In this document: piece by piece, positions 10,631 to 22,568 of the stretch
Layout of the letters: every line of letters starts with the position of its first letter
Position numbering within the stretch: the stretch's first letter is position 1
DNA from: Linyphia triangularis
Lineage: Eukaryota > Arthropoda > Arachnida > Araneae > Linyphiidae
Length of the DNA: 64,000 nucleotides
NCBI GenBank assembly: GCA_963978545.1
Contig: OZ021722.1
Location: 8,337,401 to 8,401,400, forward strand
Reading direction: 5' to 3'
The notes under the pieces: model-generated
Told to the model about the DNA's origin: nothing
Database searches by the model: none
The model's input: the letters and a program-made list of their open reading frames with translations, nothing else
Translations under genes and position numbers: made by a program

Positions 10631-13172
10631 TTGCGCCGAAGCATTGTGATCAGCCGAACTTAAAGGAGGATTGGAGGATTGGGTGATCACATGAGATCGT
10701 CTGAGTTGGTTATTATTTTTCTAATTAGTTGGACATTTTGATTCGAAAATCAAACAGAATCATAACTAGTAATAAATAAATATCGCAAAAAGTTTACGAG
10801 CCATTTTGTTTTCTAAGTGCAATTTTTAAGTACAGTATGTCTTAAAGTTAATATTTAATTGTAAAATTAATGAATTATTCAGAAATATTTAAAGGTTTTT
10901 ATTTTATCAGAAACTACGAAATATTTTCTAAAAAACTGATTGTAAGGAGGTGGGGAAATTTCGCCGTAAGAATTTGTTCTTAAAATTATTTAACACGCCG
11001 TTTAACCATAAAAATGTTTTATCTATGCCTATTAATATTGTAAGGAAGAGTGCAAATATCATGACACATTCGATCCTATTTTGAACTAATTCAGCATCTT
11101 TTATTAGATTAAAATTACTAAAATTGCGAAAACTTTTATTGTGGGAAATATGCCTAATACAAGTTAAAACTACTTACAGACTTTTAATGACTGAGAAAGT
11201 AATTTTTGGACATACAAACGTAAATCCTACTACGCCATGTTATCTACAATCCATCCATTTGGAATGTTCACAACTATTTCAAATACACCAATCCAAGCAC
11301 TAGTGCTTCAAAAACAAAATATTTAAGCAAGCGCATTATAATTTATTAACTATAGTGATTTAGTTAGTTATAAAACATTAAATCAGAAAAACAAAGCAGT
11401 GTCATTGTATTTGAGATTTTAGGATATAAATAATCCCCTTAATTACAACTAAAACTGGTTTCAGATACGATACATTTTTTTTAATCAAATGTTTGATAGC
11501 TGTTTAGCTACTTCAAATTTAGAAATGAGGGCTGAGAAAATTTAATTGTTTAGTATTTGGATAAATACAATGGATATTAAAAGAATTCAATTGTAAATTG
11601 ACATCAAATTCTCGATAACTCCTATTAAGTGACGAACAACTTGAACTATTCATTCATCAAATTTCTTTCTAGTAGAATACTGAATTAATTTCTAAGTTAC
11701 TCAAGAACATCTAAATCATATTACTCCCGTAAAGAGTTTGAATGAAAGGTTTTTCACTGCATATTAATAATGAAGAAATGCTTTTAAAAAATTAAATGTT
11801 TTTTAAAACGCACTAAAAAGACAAAAATTATCCCTACTCCGACAAATTACTCAAATTCAAATTTTAAAGACTGATTATCACAGAATTTTTATTAATAACT
11901 ATGTCTACGTATTGCATTGTTTGGTTCTAAATTTTATAATTGATTCAACGCCTATTTCAGAACTCTTGTCTCTACTACTCTTTATAGGGAACAAATAAAT
12001 TGTACTTGGAGCATTTTAACTTTGTAAATTGGATTTTATTTTGGAAATTGGATTTAAAAAATGACACTGAGTTTGCAAACACCATATTTTCTATTGTATA
12101 TATATATATATATCATAAATGTGTAAAGGTATTAAGTATTAATTTCAAAACATGTAGCTAATAAGCACATTGTGTGAATTAACGTTCAGATATTTTCAAT
12201 CAATTCAAACAGTATTTTTATTTTATACGACAAAACATTCTGATTAAAATTGTATGGTAAAAATACTGATTAATGGCATTTAATAATGAAGCATGCGGTT
12301 GATAAAATATTCTATATGATATTATGAAAAATTGTATGACACATAAAAGAATGGTTCTGTTAACCATGCACTCAATAAATATTTTTGGAAAATTGCATCA
12401 ACTCTGTATAATACAAACGCCATTATCACAAAAGCCGATTTTTCATGCAAATGGATTATTTTTTTAAATATATTAAGTATTTTTCTTTGAAACTTTTTAG
12501 GCATATTTATAACATATTTTACATAAACAGACACATATTATGAAGAAATATATACTTAAATATTCTTTACGAATATTAAACTTATATTTTATACTAGTTT
12601 TTACAAACAAATTTCAAAAGTTCTCCAAAACTACACTTTTTTATGTATATTTCTTAAAAACATGTGCGAAGTACATAAAAGTTTAATATCTTTCTTGGAA
12701 AAGTGTAGTCGTTGAAGTATGTCAATTTATTGTAATTTATTTCTAAATATGTTTAATTGGATTTTCTAATAATTTAACAGGTTACGTAAATATTATATAT
12801 TTTCTCTACACAGTTACTTTCTGTATGTCCCTTGTTGCGCACCTTTTTACGTCCCTAATTGGCGAGAACATACAAAGTTTCTACGATAATAATATTAAAA
12901 TTCGTGATAACAATGTGTATTTACTGAATTTCTCTAAACCTCATTAAGTGAGATCACAGAAGTTTTAATATGTACCATATAACCACGATTTGGTAATTTG
13001 ATAAATTTCGAAGTTTTTGTAATAAATTTACACAAAAAAAAAATACATGTACCAGGAAATTGTAAAAGTCTGGGTCTAAAAGTACGTAAGATATTTTTTA
13101 CTCGTCCCCTGCTGGTCCCGCAGCTAACCGTAGTTCATCTTATATCTCCCCCTCTGCCTGTAAATGCGAAGA
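10631..13172 (-). repeat. Right arm of 12.6-kb inverted repeat
   Basis: Reverse complement of 529-3243 without SINE-A copy 2. Small differences occur throughout, for example an ATATATATATAT expansion near 12100 and an extra GGTTA-type block near 13125. The short ORFs inside it (for example near 12322-12534 minus) are broken in the other arm and are not treated as genes. Confidence 0.8.
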
Positions 13173-14895
13173 GCAATACAGATCCCCATACATTCCTTTC
13201 CCCTGCCCCTGCAGTGGAAAAGGTCGTCCTCACTTAGTAGTGCTCCGCTGCTCCGGTATAATGGGCTCCAAGGCCAGTTTGGACATAATTGCTATTCATT
13301 GATGTTTGCACATGGGCTCACAACAGGCCCCCCCCCCCCCATTTCTGCCTCAAGTGTAAAAGGCAGGGACTGACAAAAGATGTGCAATCTATCTTGTTTC
13401 TCTCGGAACTTGGCATTATTCCTTACCCCCTTCTTTACACTATCGAAACATACAATCAAAGAACACAATTGTTGCTAATCATTGAGTGCCTCGATTGTTC
13501 CCATCTCTACCACTGAAGCCCCTAAAATATTTATCTTTGTGCACAGATGATTGTTCAACGTTCTGCAACACCATACGTTTCTTGTCAATTATTGTTTAAT
13601 ACCTAATAATATTACTGTAAGTGGAAATTCTAATAGTACTTACATATGGGTGCTTTTTTGTTGTTGTTGATGTTCAATGCGATAGAATACTTTCGATCAT
13701 ATAATCAGGTTCAGAAATTTTGAATAGTTACGTCAAAAATAAGTATAGAAAGCATTCCATAAGATATTGTAGAGATTTTTTCAGTTGAATATGCTCTCAA
13801 CATTTTGAAACCATTGAGAAATGTTCTTATTAAAATGAGACATTTTATAAAATGAAAACATGTGCCATGCTAATAAAATTACGCATTTCTATTCATGAGA
13901 GCCGTCTCTTACAAATTTAATTAACACTGGATGATCAATTGGAAATTCAAATTTCAGATAATTTTTTTTTTCAAGGTTAAATTTTATGGGTCTAAATTCA
14001 GCTCATTTTGATTTATAGAAAAATTAATCTTTGGCAAGATTATTGTAATAAATATTGCCATTTTGTAGGTTAAAAAGATGGAAAAATAAAATTTCACATA
14101 AAAAACTATCATCTCTCTAAGGAGATCTTCATTCATTCCTTTAAAATTACTTTATTGCATTCCAAAATTTATAATTGACTTTATTATTTTATTTTAATTC
14201 AAATTTTTATAATTGATTTTATAATTTTATTTCAATTCATACTTTTATAATTGATTTTATAATTTTATTTCAATTCATACTTTTATAATTGATTTTATTA
14301 TTTTATTTCAATTCAAATTTTAATTTTAAGCGTTTCACCTCTTTTTAATTTTTTTCTCAAACTGTCACTGAATAGGTTCAATAACATCATTTAAAAGTTT
14401 GGAAACCTCTATTGGAGTGCAGTGCATGTGATTGTTTTACATTTTTTTCATACATTTTAAAATCAATATTTTTGTACATGAAGGTACATAATTTTGTTAT
14501 CAATTCTTAAACATATTGTTTTAATTTAATTTTTTTTTAAATATGATTGAATATGAATTAATTTCTTCAAAATTATGATATAACGGATATTATGCTTTAA
14601 TGATTGCACTATAATTAGTGTTCAACTAACATTATGGATTTTTCTTAAAAGTTTTTTTGGGTAATCTAGTGTTAAGTATATGTCACACCCACCGGGGCTT
14701 ATCATAGACATTTCTGAAACTTTTGTGTAAAATCGGTTGATCTCAATCCTCCGAAGTTTAACCTAAATCGAACGTTCGCAGTGTTAATGTGATGTGGATT
14801 ATAACTGCTATTCGCTTTATGCTATAGACCGCCACTATTCATTGTTAATTTTGAGCACAACAATTTATTGTTAAGTAGCGTCGGATGACCCTTTT
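13173..14895. other. Unassigned spacer
   Basis: 13100-13520 is less AT-rich and has three short overlapping frames that show no family resemblance and no coding bias I can see; a C13 run interrupts it near 13330. The rest is AT-rich apart from the tandem repeat listed separately. Confidence 0.4.
14169..14325. repeat. 38-bp tandem repeat, about 4 copies
   Basis: The phrase ATAATTGATTTTATAATTTT recurs at 14171, 14209, 14247 and 14285, exactly 38 bp apart, with few differences. It is an AT-rich minisatellite without coding content. Confidence 0.85.
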
Positions 14896-14908
14896 GGGCT
14901 GTACTGGG

Positions 14909-15085
14909 CCGACCAAACGGTGTAGTGGTTAGCGTGCAAGCTTCTAGACAGCGAGGTTGCGGGTTCAAGTCCCGTGTTAGGCATGGGTGCTTGTAAATGT
15001 ATGTTGGCTTGACTAATGACGAATGTTCGGCGCATTACAGCCCTCGTGTTACTGACGGTGCCAGATAATCTGAAAACAACCAATC
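14909..15085 (+). mobile_element. SINE-A copy 4
   Basis: Full-length plus-strand SINE-A flanked by the 13-bp direct repeat GGGCTGTACTGGG (14896-14908 and 15086-15098). Confidence 0.93.
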
Positions 15086-15098
15086 GGGCTGTACTGGG

Positions 15099-15528
15099 AT
15101 ATCTCACGGGATTCTATCGCTTTGCTGTATGTCCATGACAGAGGAAACTGCATATTTCAGGAATTTATCATTGTGAGATAACAAAATTTAATCGCTTCTC
15201 TTGGTGTAACTCTATTCTACCAATCTGTAAGATAGCCAATCTTTTCAAATCCTTTGTGTGTGTGGATGTGCATGTTTGGCGTTGCCGGGGAAATCTGTGG
15301 AGGCCTAATTAAAACTACTTGCCGTAATCCAATTGGGCGGAAACTTGGGCAATAGATTCGATGGCAATGCATTCTCTCAAATTTTGAGGGGTTTTGCTCG
15401 CACTAAAAAGTCGATTTCACACACGCTTCTATAATCACTTCGGAATACTAATAAATCCCATTTAATCGATCATTGTTGAAACACTTTCCCGTTGTCAAAA
15501 TTGTTTTGATCAAAATAAATGAAAGATA
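15099..15528. repeat. Degenerate about 140-bp repeat-family unit
   Basis: 15240-15450 contains GTGTGGATGTGC, AGATTCGATGGCAATGCATTC, TTTTGAGGGG and CTCGCACTAAAAAGTCG. These match, with divergence, units at 32.9-34.1 kb (AGATTCGATATCAATGACAG, GTGTCACTAAGAGACC). No coding sequence. Confidence 0.5.
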
Positions 15529-15967
15529 CAGTGGGTAAAAAAAGTCTCCGTACGGAAGCCAAAGTTACAAACAAATTAGCATAATTTCTAATATTTTGCT
15601 TCATATCTTCAGTAACTATTGAAATATGTTTAATTTGATTCTTTAAAATAAGTTTATAATAAACATCTGTTTTTACAATACGCAGAAATTATTTAAATTG
15701 AAATATTTAAGAGATGTTGCTAAGTGCCATGCAAAAAGAGTTTCCGTACACCATATGAAAATTAATTCTGACGTCTTCCACAACAGACTTGCAGTAAATT
15801 TTCAAAACAGAAGTGTAAGCAAGTACACTGTAAAAAAAAACCGTCACTTATACGGAAATTCCCAATATTATCAACGGTTTAAATCCGTAAACCTGAATTT
15901 ACGGTTTAAAGCAGTTTTCGTAGGCAAGGTTACAGTTAATAACCGTCATTCACCAAGAATCGCTCTC

Positions 15968-16046
15968 TGCGCATGCGCGTTACGCCTTCCTTCGAAAACG
16001 ACGCCGAGCATGTTTGTTTTGAAAGAAAGTGGCTTCTTTGGTAAGT
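15968..16046 (+). promoter_or_regulatory. Possible promoter and first exon inside the 5.7-kb element
   Basis: TGCGCATGCGCG (15968-15979) is a palindrome matching the NRF-1 binding consensus, a common TATA-less promoter element in animals (family knowledge). About 60 bp downstream, TTCTTTG is followed by GTAAGTTTC, a strong splice-donor match. Together they could be a promoter and short untranslated exon. The same sequence occurs in copy 2 (palindrome at 41053-41064). No downstream coding exon could be joined with confidence. Confidence 0.3.
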
Positions 16047-16938
16047 TTCTTTTCATTATAATGATCAATTAAGCATTCATATCAATCATTCATCATAATC
16101 ATTTATCAATTAATTTGTTCATTGCTATGAAATTCATGTATGTACATAAAATTACATCAGAATCAGAAAATGTTTATTTTATTGAATGTAAGCAAAAACA
16201 GCGATGTTGTTCTATTGTTTTTCTGAAACATATGCGTGTGATATAGAATATTGTACGTAATATTTCACGAGTTTGTAAGAGTTGTAAAACTAAATGAAGT
16301 TTAATTAACTGCATTGGCTATCATTTAGAAATGTGCTCTTTAGTTTTGTAATAACTTTTGAATGTTTTGGCACAAATTTTGCAAATGAAACTTCGGAAGA
16401 TCAGATTTGATATCTGAGAATTAAAATTTTATTTAAAAATTACTTACTACAGATGTAGTTTAGGACATTTTTTGGGGGCGATTTTATTTGTTATTTTTTT
16501 CTTCTGGGTAATTGTAGTTTTTGTCAAAGAGTTTTATTTTAAGTTATATTTTATACTTTATTTGTTTTGTTTTTTTCAGGAAAAATGCAGTTTGTAACAA
16601 TGGGTTTTTATTTTAAGTTAGCATACTTTAATTTTATTACTTAAATTTTAATTTGATTTTATTATTGTTTATGTTTTAACTTATTCAGTTACCATGTTTT
16701 TGATTTTTTTTATCGCCAAATGCCCCACTACATCTGTTCCATTGTGTGAAGTTTCAGTCAAACGACACTGCAGTTTCATTGCGATTGTTTCAAATCAAAG
16801 TCTGCTGGGATTGCCTTAGAAATCACTTGGGAACATTTTCAGTCTCTTACATGGCACCTACCGCCTTTGACTGAAGAAAATCATGTTCCTCAAGATTAGA
16901 TAGCTTATTTGTCAAGACAAGATCATCTGTCATAAATG

Positions 16939-17298
16939 TTATCGTACTTGGTCACTGGCAAAAGTAAGGGAAGGGCTGGTGATCTTTGGGATTGAATTAA
17001 TTGCAAAACAGATTTTTAAAATGTTGCTGTTTTCAAGTACTATAGCATTGGTGTGATGATATAGCCTTTCAATGCAGGGGTTAAAAGACCTCTTCATTTT
17101 ATGAAATGTGTTAGTTGAATTAATGTAAAATTCTTTAAAAACGTAGCTAAAAAATGAACCTACGTTTGTGAGCAAAGAAAAAAGATTTTCTTTCAATAAA
17201 TTTCTTTTTTTTAGCGTTAACGGATAGTAGTAATTGAGAATTTCTAATCCATTCCTTCCGCAAATTATCGTTTTATCGCTTATAACATTAAATGCCAT
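16939..17298 (-). other. Unidentified 119-codon ORF, copy 1
   Basis: The reading frame is lysine-, asparagine- and phenylalanine-rich and has no recognised domain. It is conserved in copy 2 (39734-40093), but the copies are almost identical overall, so this says little about selection. Just downstream on the same strand, another frame stays open for about 28 codons (rich in L, D, E), which could mean a frameshifted relic of a longer protein. It may be a remnant of the element's own transposase or a chance ORF. Confidence 0.2.
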
Positions 17299-17915
17299 GA
17301 ACCTAATGATATAATAAGAAATAGTGTTGTGTGAAATATTGAGTCTTTATTTTAAGGAGATAAACTTAAATTTTATTTTTGAAGGAAATTAATCCATTTA
17401 TCCCATCCCTAGACTACCCAATTGATGTGCAGATCCATATTTCAAAATAAGGTTTTTAAAAGATGATTTCATGCTAGCTAGTTCATTTGACTCTTTTCAC
17501 GAGTGTAAATATATGTACATAAGGATGACAAATTTTACAATATTTTTCATATTTTGTACAGTTTATTGGAATTTTTCAAAAAGAAACTACCAGTTGTGCT
17601 GAATGCCTTGCTGTACAGCAGTTTTATCGCTGGCTCCTAACAACTCCTTAGACTTTAAAAGTTCTCTGCACTTTTCAGGTAAACTATCGAGATTCTTTTA
17701 TTTTAGATAGGATTTAGGGACAAATACAACTCTATTTATTTGAAGTGAGAATACTGTTGGAATAAATTTTAGTGCTTTTAGAATAAATTTACTTAGTGTA
17801 TTATAATTAGAATTAAACATTTTTATTTCTTGCAACGTTCAGTGGTAAGCTAAGTTTTATAAGAACTTGCTTGTTTCACCTTTGTTAGAGGTGCTGTACT
17901 TAAATAACACTAATA

Positions 17916-18337
17916 TAGAGTGGCCACAGAACCAGGAAAACTTGGAAATCGGGAAAATGTCAGGGAACTATCTCATTCTGGAAAAAAATCAGGGATTTTT
18001 TTTAAATTTCACAGAAATCAGGGAAATTTTCTTTGTTCTGAAGACACGTTTTCCTGATCATCCACATTTTGGCGCCATTTACCCAGAGAATTGTGGCGGT
18101 AATCGTTGAAAATGTAATGTTTCGGAATAATTTGAACTTTTCATTACCGCCAAAACTATTTTTAAAAAATTGGCACGTTATCTCTTTAGCTAACATGTTC
18201 TATTTGATCAGGATGTCTACACTTCTGGATAAGTTGGGGAAATTGGATAAAAAGTTTGCCATAAAATCGGGGAATATTTTCAGAAATCCATCATGGAAAT
18301 CAGGGAACTTTTTTTCGTAAATTTTGTGGCCACCCGG
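17916..18337. mobile_element. MITE with GTGGCCAC ends, nested in 5.7-kb element copy 1
   Basis: The ends read TAGAGTGGCCACAGAACCAGG and GTGGCCACCCGG inverted, and the interior has repeated TCAGGGAA and GGAAAT motifs in mirrored order. The direct repeat TAATA flanks it (17911-17915 and 18338-18342). It is present at the same place in both 5.7-kb copies. Short ORFs across it are incidental. Confidence 0.65.
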
Positions 18338-18569
18338 TAATAGTAGTTTTGATAATCTGCTATCATTTACATACAAGTGTTTATTTCATTTACTATTTGA
18401 GGTTTGTTTTAAAAATAGTTTTGCTTTTGTGAATGCTAATTATGACATTAGTATTGTTACAGAGCTATGTTAGTGGCATTTAAAAAGCTTAAACACTGGT
18501 TGTAATTGCACATAAAAGTTACCAATGCATATAAAGGATTTATATTAAAAACTTTATTTTGATCTGTAT

Positions 18570-19800
18570 CACAGGTGCTTCTGGGTATGAATCCAGACAA
18601 AGGCTCAGTCACCGCAATGATGTTCCGATACCTGCTCTACCACAACCACGGGTCCCAGAGACGCCCAAGAGAACGTCCCCCAAAGCATAATACCGCCACC
18701 ACCGGCCTGAGGGAGCACTGTACATGACCTACTGTACATTGAGGGAGCAACTGTTCGCCTGAAAGACGGCGTATCCTGACTGCCATCTGACCAGGCAACT
18801 CGATCAGGCCGATATCCTTGCTAAGGAGAATTGCAGGATTTCAACATCTCCCTCTTCCACACTTACTTTTTTGGAATTGTACTCTCTGGAAAAATCAAAG
18901 ATCTCGGAGGAGTGGAAAACACCCCAACCCATAATTGGTACAAGGGCTCGAAACCGGGTTTGTCCCTTGACCTCCCGTGTGACAGACATACCCGGACTGT
19001 TCTATCAAGGCTTGCTAGCGGTCACATCAAGTGCCTAACTTTCAACGAGGGCACGAAAACCTTTGCCACCTGCACCAAGTGCCAAAATCATCAGACCTCT
19101 CCTGAGCACCTCTTGGATTGCATTGGACTCTCTAAGGAGGATCTCTTTGTCACGCACTCTGGTCACCAAGAAAGAACAGAGGTGAGTTCAAAGATTGCAT
19201 TGGGTTTATTGTTTACACTGCAAGCATAAGCAACGGGCCGCCACACCGAGGGGGAAGTAGTGAACTTCTTACGCTTACCAGGGCTGGTTGCGGCAGCGAT
19301 TCCAAGGCGGTGACAGCTTTTCCGGTACACTTTACGTCAGGTCCACCGACCAGCGGTAACCTAAACACCAACTCGGTGTATCCTACAGGCTAACTGAGCC
19401 TAAACATAAAACTAAAAAAACCCAGCAAGCAGCCCCGAAGACCTTAACTAGCTGCTTTTATTTACCAGGCCGCTTGGACATGCGCTCTCGCCGATGTTGT
19501 GGCTGACCAATCAAGGTGAAGATGTGCAGAAGAGGTGCGCATGCCAGGTTGAACCGTCACATCTTTAGCAATCCTCTCCTAGTCTTCGACTTCCTTTTAG
19601 TCAACGAACTCGTAGATCTTGTCTGACTCCGTCAGACAGTGAGGATTAGCAACAACAACAACAGGCAACTCGCTCCCACACACAGAAGTAAGTGAAAGAA
19701 TGATTCTTCAGACTCTCCAGCAGCAGTTAAATACCACTTCCACCTGATCACGTGCCTTCCACGTCATCCAGGCGAGTTCATTGCAAAATGTAGGGGTGGT
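18570..19800 (-). pseudogene. Tc1-family transposase relic, nested in copy 1
   Basis: On the minus strand, 18590-18720 reads GGGGIMLWGTFSW-like, the glycine-rich box before the second catalytic aspartate of Tc1 transposases (family knowledge). Stops follow soon after. The sequence upstream in the gene (19673-19800) is separated by the LINE insertion at 18803-19661. It is a dead passenger older than the LINE and older than the duplication of the 5.7-kb element. Confidence 0.6.
18803..19661 (+). mobile_element. 5'-truncated LINE fragment in copy 1
   Basis: An 859-bp piece whose frame at 18831-19229 encodes the C-terminal region of a non-LTR retrotransposon polyprotein: WYKGSKPG, RLASGHIK, and a CTKC-H-HLLDC cysteine/histidine motif. 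The 3' end is (CAA)n. An 11-bp direct repeat CAGGCAACTCG flanks it (18792-18802 and 19662-19672), showing target-primed insertion with 5' truncation. Only the tail of the protein is present and no RT domain remains. Similar proteins are common in spider genomes, as far as I recall. Confidence 0.85.
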
Positions 19801-20984
19801 CATCTTTCAATTTTAACTTAATTTTCTTATGTGAATACATTGAATTATTAGCCTTTAAAAAATTTTTAAGTATGTTTACTGTGGTAATTTGGACATTTTA
19901 TAAGATGGTGATTTTGTAGAGTCATAATTATTCAGATATAACTTGCATTGGTCAATTTTGAAAATTTATTAGATGTGTTCAATAATTTGTACATTCCGCA
20001 ATCTAAATTTTTTCTTTTCGTATATTTTGCATATTTTTCTAAACTGAAAAATTAATAATGATTTTCATATGGCCTTAAAAGTTGCTGCAGCTTGTATTGA
20101 TTGATATGATTAATTATTCCTAGAAATTTTTTAATATTTTGTTTATTAAATAAAGTAATCTGAACCACTTTTCATTCGTGTGTATTGAAATTTTATAATT
20201 ATGTATACTTTTATACTGTCAATTTTGAAAATTTATTAAATATGTTTAATAATTATTAGATGTGTTTCAATAATATTTTGTTTATTAAATAAAGTAATCT
20301 GAACCACTTTTCATTCGTGTGTATTGAAATTTTATAATTATGTATACTTTTATTATGTGTATTGAAATAAAATTATATTTTTATCAAATTTAATTTGTTT
20401 TACTTAATACTTATATATATACACAGTGTCATAAAATACATTTAAATCCTGTCGCGTTAAAAAATATTTTGAAAGTTAGTAAATTATTGCATTTTTTTAA
20501 TGTTTTAATCAAATTGAAAGTCTAGGTAATCATAGTATAGATAACCAAATAAATTTATTATTATAGTTTGATATAAGAAAAGACTGATAGCTATTAATAA
20601 ATTATTTTGTGTTACATGCTCATTTTGTGATATATTTTTTACCTTTCTATTTATGTTGAAGGATTACCTTATTGCTTCGGAATTTTTTTTTTTGTTTTAA
20701 TTTATAATGGGACATAGAATATTTTGCTGTGATACAGAATTGTACTTTAATTTTTATGATTTTCATCCATTGAATATGGTCATTATTACTAACAAAACCT
20801 TTAGCAGAACACAAATGCCTTCTTGATATTGTAAACTGTGTTTAATACTAAAATTAATCATATATTTTGTGGCAGAAGCTTTTCCATCTACAATTGTTTC
20901 TTAATATTTTGCAAAAGCAAACCGTTCACTTACATTTGTAAACCTTTTTTGTCACTGCAAGTTTTTGTGTAAAATAGAGAAAAA

Positions 20985-21522
20985 CTTCGCTTATAGGGGT
21001 AAACTGTTTCTTATACAGAAAAATTTCTGTGTATTTTATATGAAATTTATTGCAGAAAGTTTCCGTGTACTTTACGGGGGAAATTGTATTTTATATGGAA
21101 TTGACCTTATTCAACACAGAAATTCTGTTTATTTTACAGGTGGAAATTGCATTTTGTATGGAATCAACGTACTTAATACAGGAAATTTTAATTTATTTTA
21201 CGGGAGTAAATTATTTTGTATGAAATTACCGTATTTAATACGGAAAGTTTATGTTTATTTTACGGGGGATCAATGTTAGTAACCAGTCAATAACCGTTTT
21301 TAATACGAAAAGTTTCCGTTTATTTTACGGGAGAAAACTGTATTTTGTACGGAATGACCGTAATTATTACTGAAAGTTTCCGTTCATTTTACGGGAAAAA
21401 ACCGTTGCAATCAGTCAAAAACCGTATTTAATACGGAATGTTTCCGTATTTTTTACGGTTTTAAACTGGCGACCCAGCTGCCAGTTTAAAACCGTAAATT
21501 TGACGGGATTTTTTTTGCAGTG
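20985..21522. repeat. Subterminal repeat array and hairpin of the 5.7-kb element
   Basis: About seven degenerate units of 60-75 bp share GTTTCCGTTTATTTTACGGG and GTATTTTGTACGGAAT-type motifs, so ACGG/CCGT words are very dense. At 21457-21492 a perfect 14-bp inverted repeat (GGTTTTAAACTGGC, 9-base loop) forms a hairpin just inside the terminus. Dense subterminal words are typical transposase binding sites (family knowledge). An ORF of 104 codons here is a by-product of the repeats. Confidence 0.75.
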
Positions 21523-21965
21523 TATCATGAAGACATGACAGCATCAATTGTTTAATTTTAGCTTGTAGCTGATCGTCTTGAAATGGAGTTCCTAAATCTA
21601 TTCGTTGAGTTGGTGGTTCAGTTATGAAATGAGAGATTGTCTACGAAAAATATTATCGAAATCTTTAATTTATTGAAGTCTAGTACATTACATTATTGAA
21701 AGACAACAAAATTTCAAAGCTAAAGCGCTTGCATAAAAGAAATATCCAATAGTAAGGTTCAAGATAATATCCACGAATAAGTGCACCTTAAGTGGCACAT
21801 GGCTAAGAAATTGATAAAAACATTGAAATGACATCTCAAACGATGAGAAATGTTATTTAAAAAAAAACAAAAAAAAACTGGTTTTTAATGGATTTGCAGC
21901 CAGTAAGAAGCCTTATATAAGTACCAGTAAAAGAAAAATTTGGCGTATATTAACACCTGTGAAGG

Positions 21966-22568
21966 AGGGTAACTGAGGGAAAGGGGGCGTGTCACCTGTC
22001 AATTTTACACGTGGGGTCCCCATCAGACGACTTTTGGGGCACCATCGATTTGCGTATTTACAGTTGGCTTCGCTTTTTTCTGTAGAAATATTTTGCTATG
22101 ATTGGATTTTGTGAGAAGATTTTCGTGTTATTTGAGATATCGTGGAAGATATCATATTTTATTTGATTTTAACTTAATTATTTTATGAAATCAAATTTTT
22201 TTCAAAATATTTGGAATGGCTAGGGTTTGGACTGGAGCTTACTAGCCTAAGACGTTAATCACTACAACTATCCAATTACTCTGAGAAGACTTTTATTATT
22301 TATAAGAAGTTGATAAACGCATGAATTTTGTCTTTAATGATTTCGTATTGAATTAACTTCTAAAATACGATTTGTATTTTAATGCAAGTTATATTGATAA
22401 CTTAGAACTTTTCTATTTGTATTGGAAACCTTACATTTTATTTCTTGCAGCAAGTGGTTAATTTTAACAATATATAATATGAACCTATATAATGTTCTAA
22501 TGTCATTACTAAGAAATTAAAGAAATTAGTATTATATATAGCTAGTATATGAAATATCACAAACTCGT
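21966..22568. other. Spacer left of the LTR retrotransposon
   Basis: No gene or repeat recognised. It contains a GC-richer stretch (21975-22070) with GGGGTCCCCATC and GGGGCACC but no open frame. Confidence 0.4.

Larger units (their letters stand above)
15826..21522 (+). mobile_element. 5,697-bp TIR transposon, copy 1
   Basis: Ends are CACTGTAAAAAAAAACCGTC and GACGGGATTTTTTTTGCAGTG, flanked by TA on both sides (15824-15825 and 21523-21524). It is exactly as long as the inverted copy at 35510-41206 and nearly identical to it. It contains a nested MITE, a decayed Tc1 transposase and a 5'-truncated LINE, so most of it is passenger DNA. No intact transposase is visible, so it is probably mobilised in trans. 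CACTG termini with dense subterminal ACGG motifs recall CACTA/Mirage elements, but a TA duplication also fits ISL2EU or Tc1/mariner relatives. The superfamily is unresolved. Confidence 0.9.
15529..21965 (+). mobile_element. Tc1-like element relic, split by a 5.7-kb insertion
   Basis: The left terminal repeat starts CAGTGGGTAAAAAAAGTCTCC at 15529 after TA. The element is interrupted at 15825 and resumes at 21523. Downstream, 21700-21960 on the plus strand carries a decayed Tc1 transposase N-terminal half in several frames, including a stretch resembling the RKKP-IS module of Tc1 proteins (near 21895). It is cut off near 21965 and no right terminal repeat was found. The related copy at 29870-30677 has no insertion at this point. 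Confidence 0.75.

Noticed and set aside
13164..13516. Overlapping plus-strand ORFs in a GC-richer stretch
   Set aside because: Three short frames overlap, one through a C13 run, and none resembles a known family.
18831..19229. 132-codon host gene with a zinc-finger motif
   Set aside because: It is the C-terminal end of a non-LTR retrotransposon protein within a 5'-truncated insertion flanked by an 11-bp target duplication.
20965..21279. 104-codon ORF (also 35753-36067) as a gene
   Set aside because: It runs through the ACGG-rich subterminal repeats, and its peptide repeats simply mirror them. Presence in both copies reflects recent transposition.
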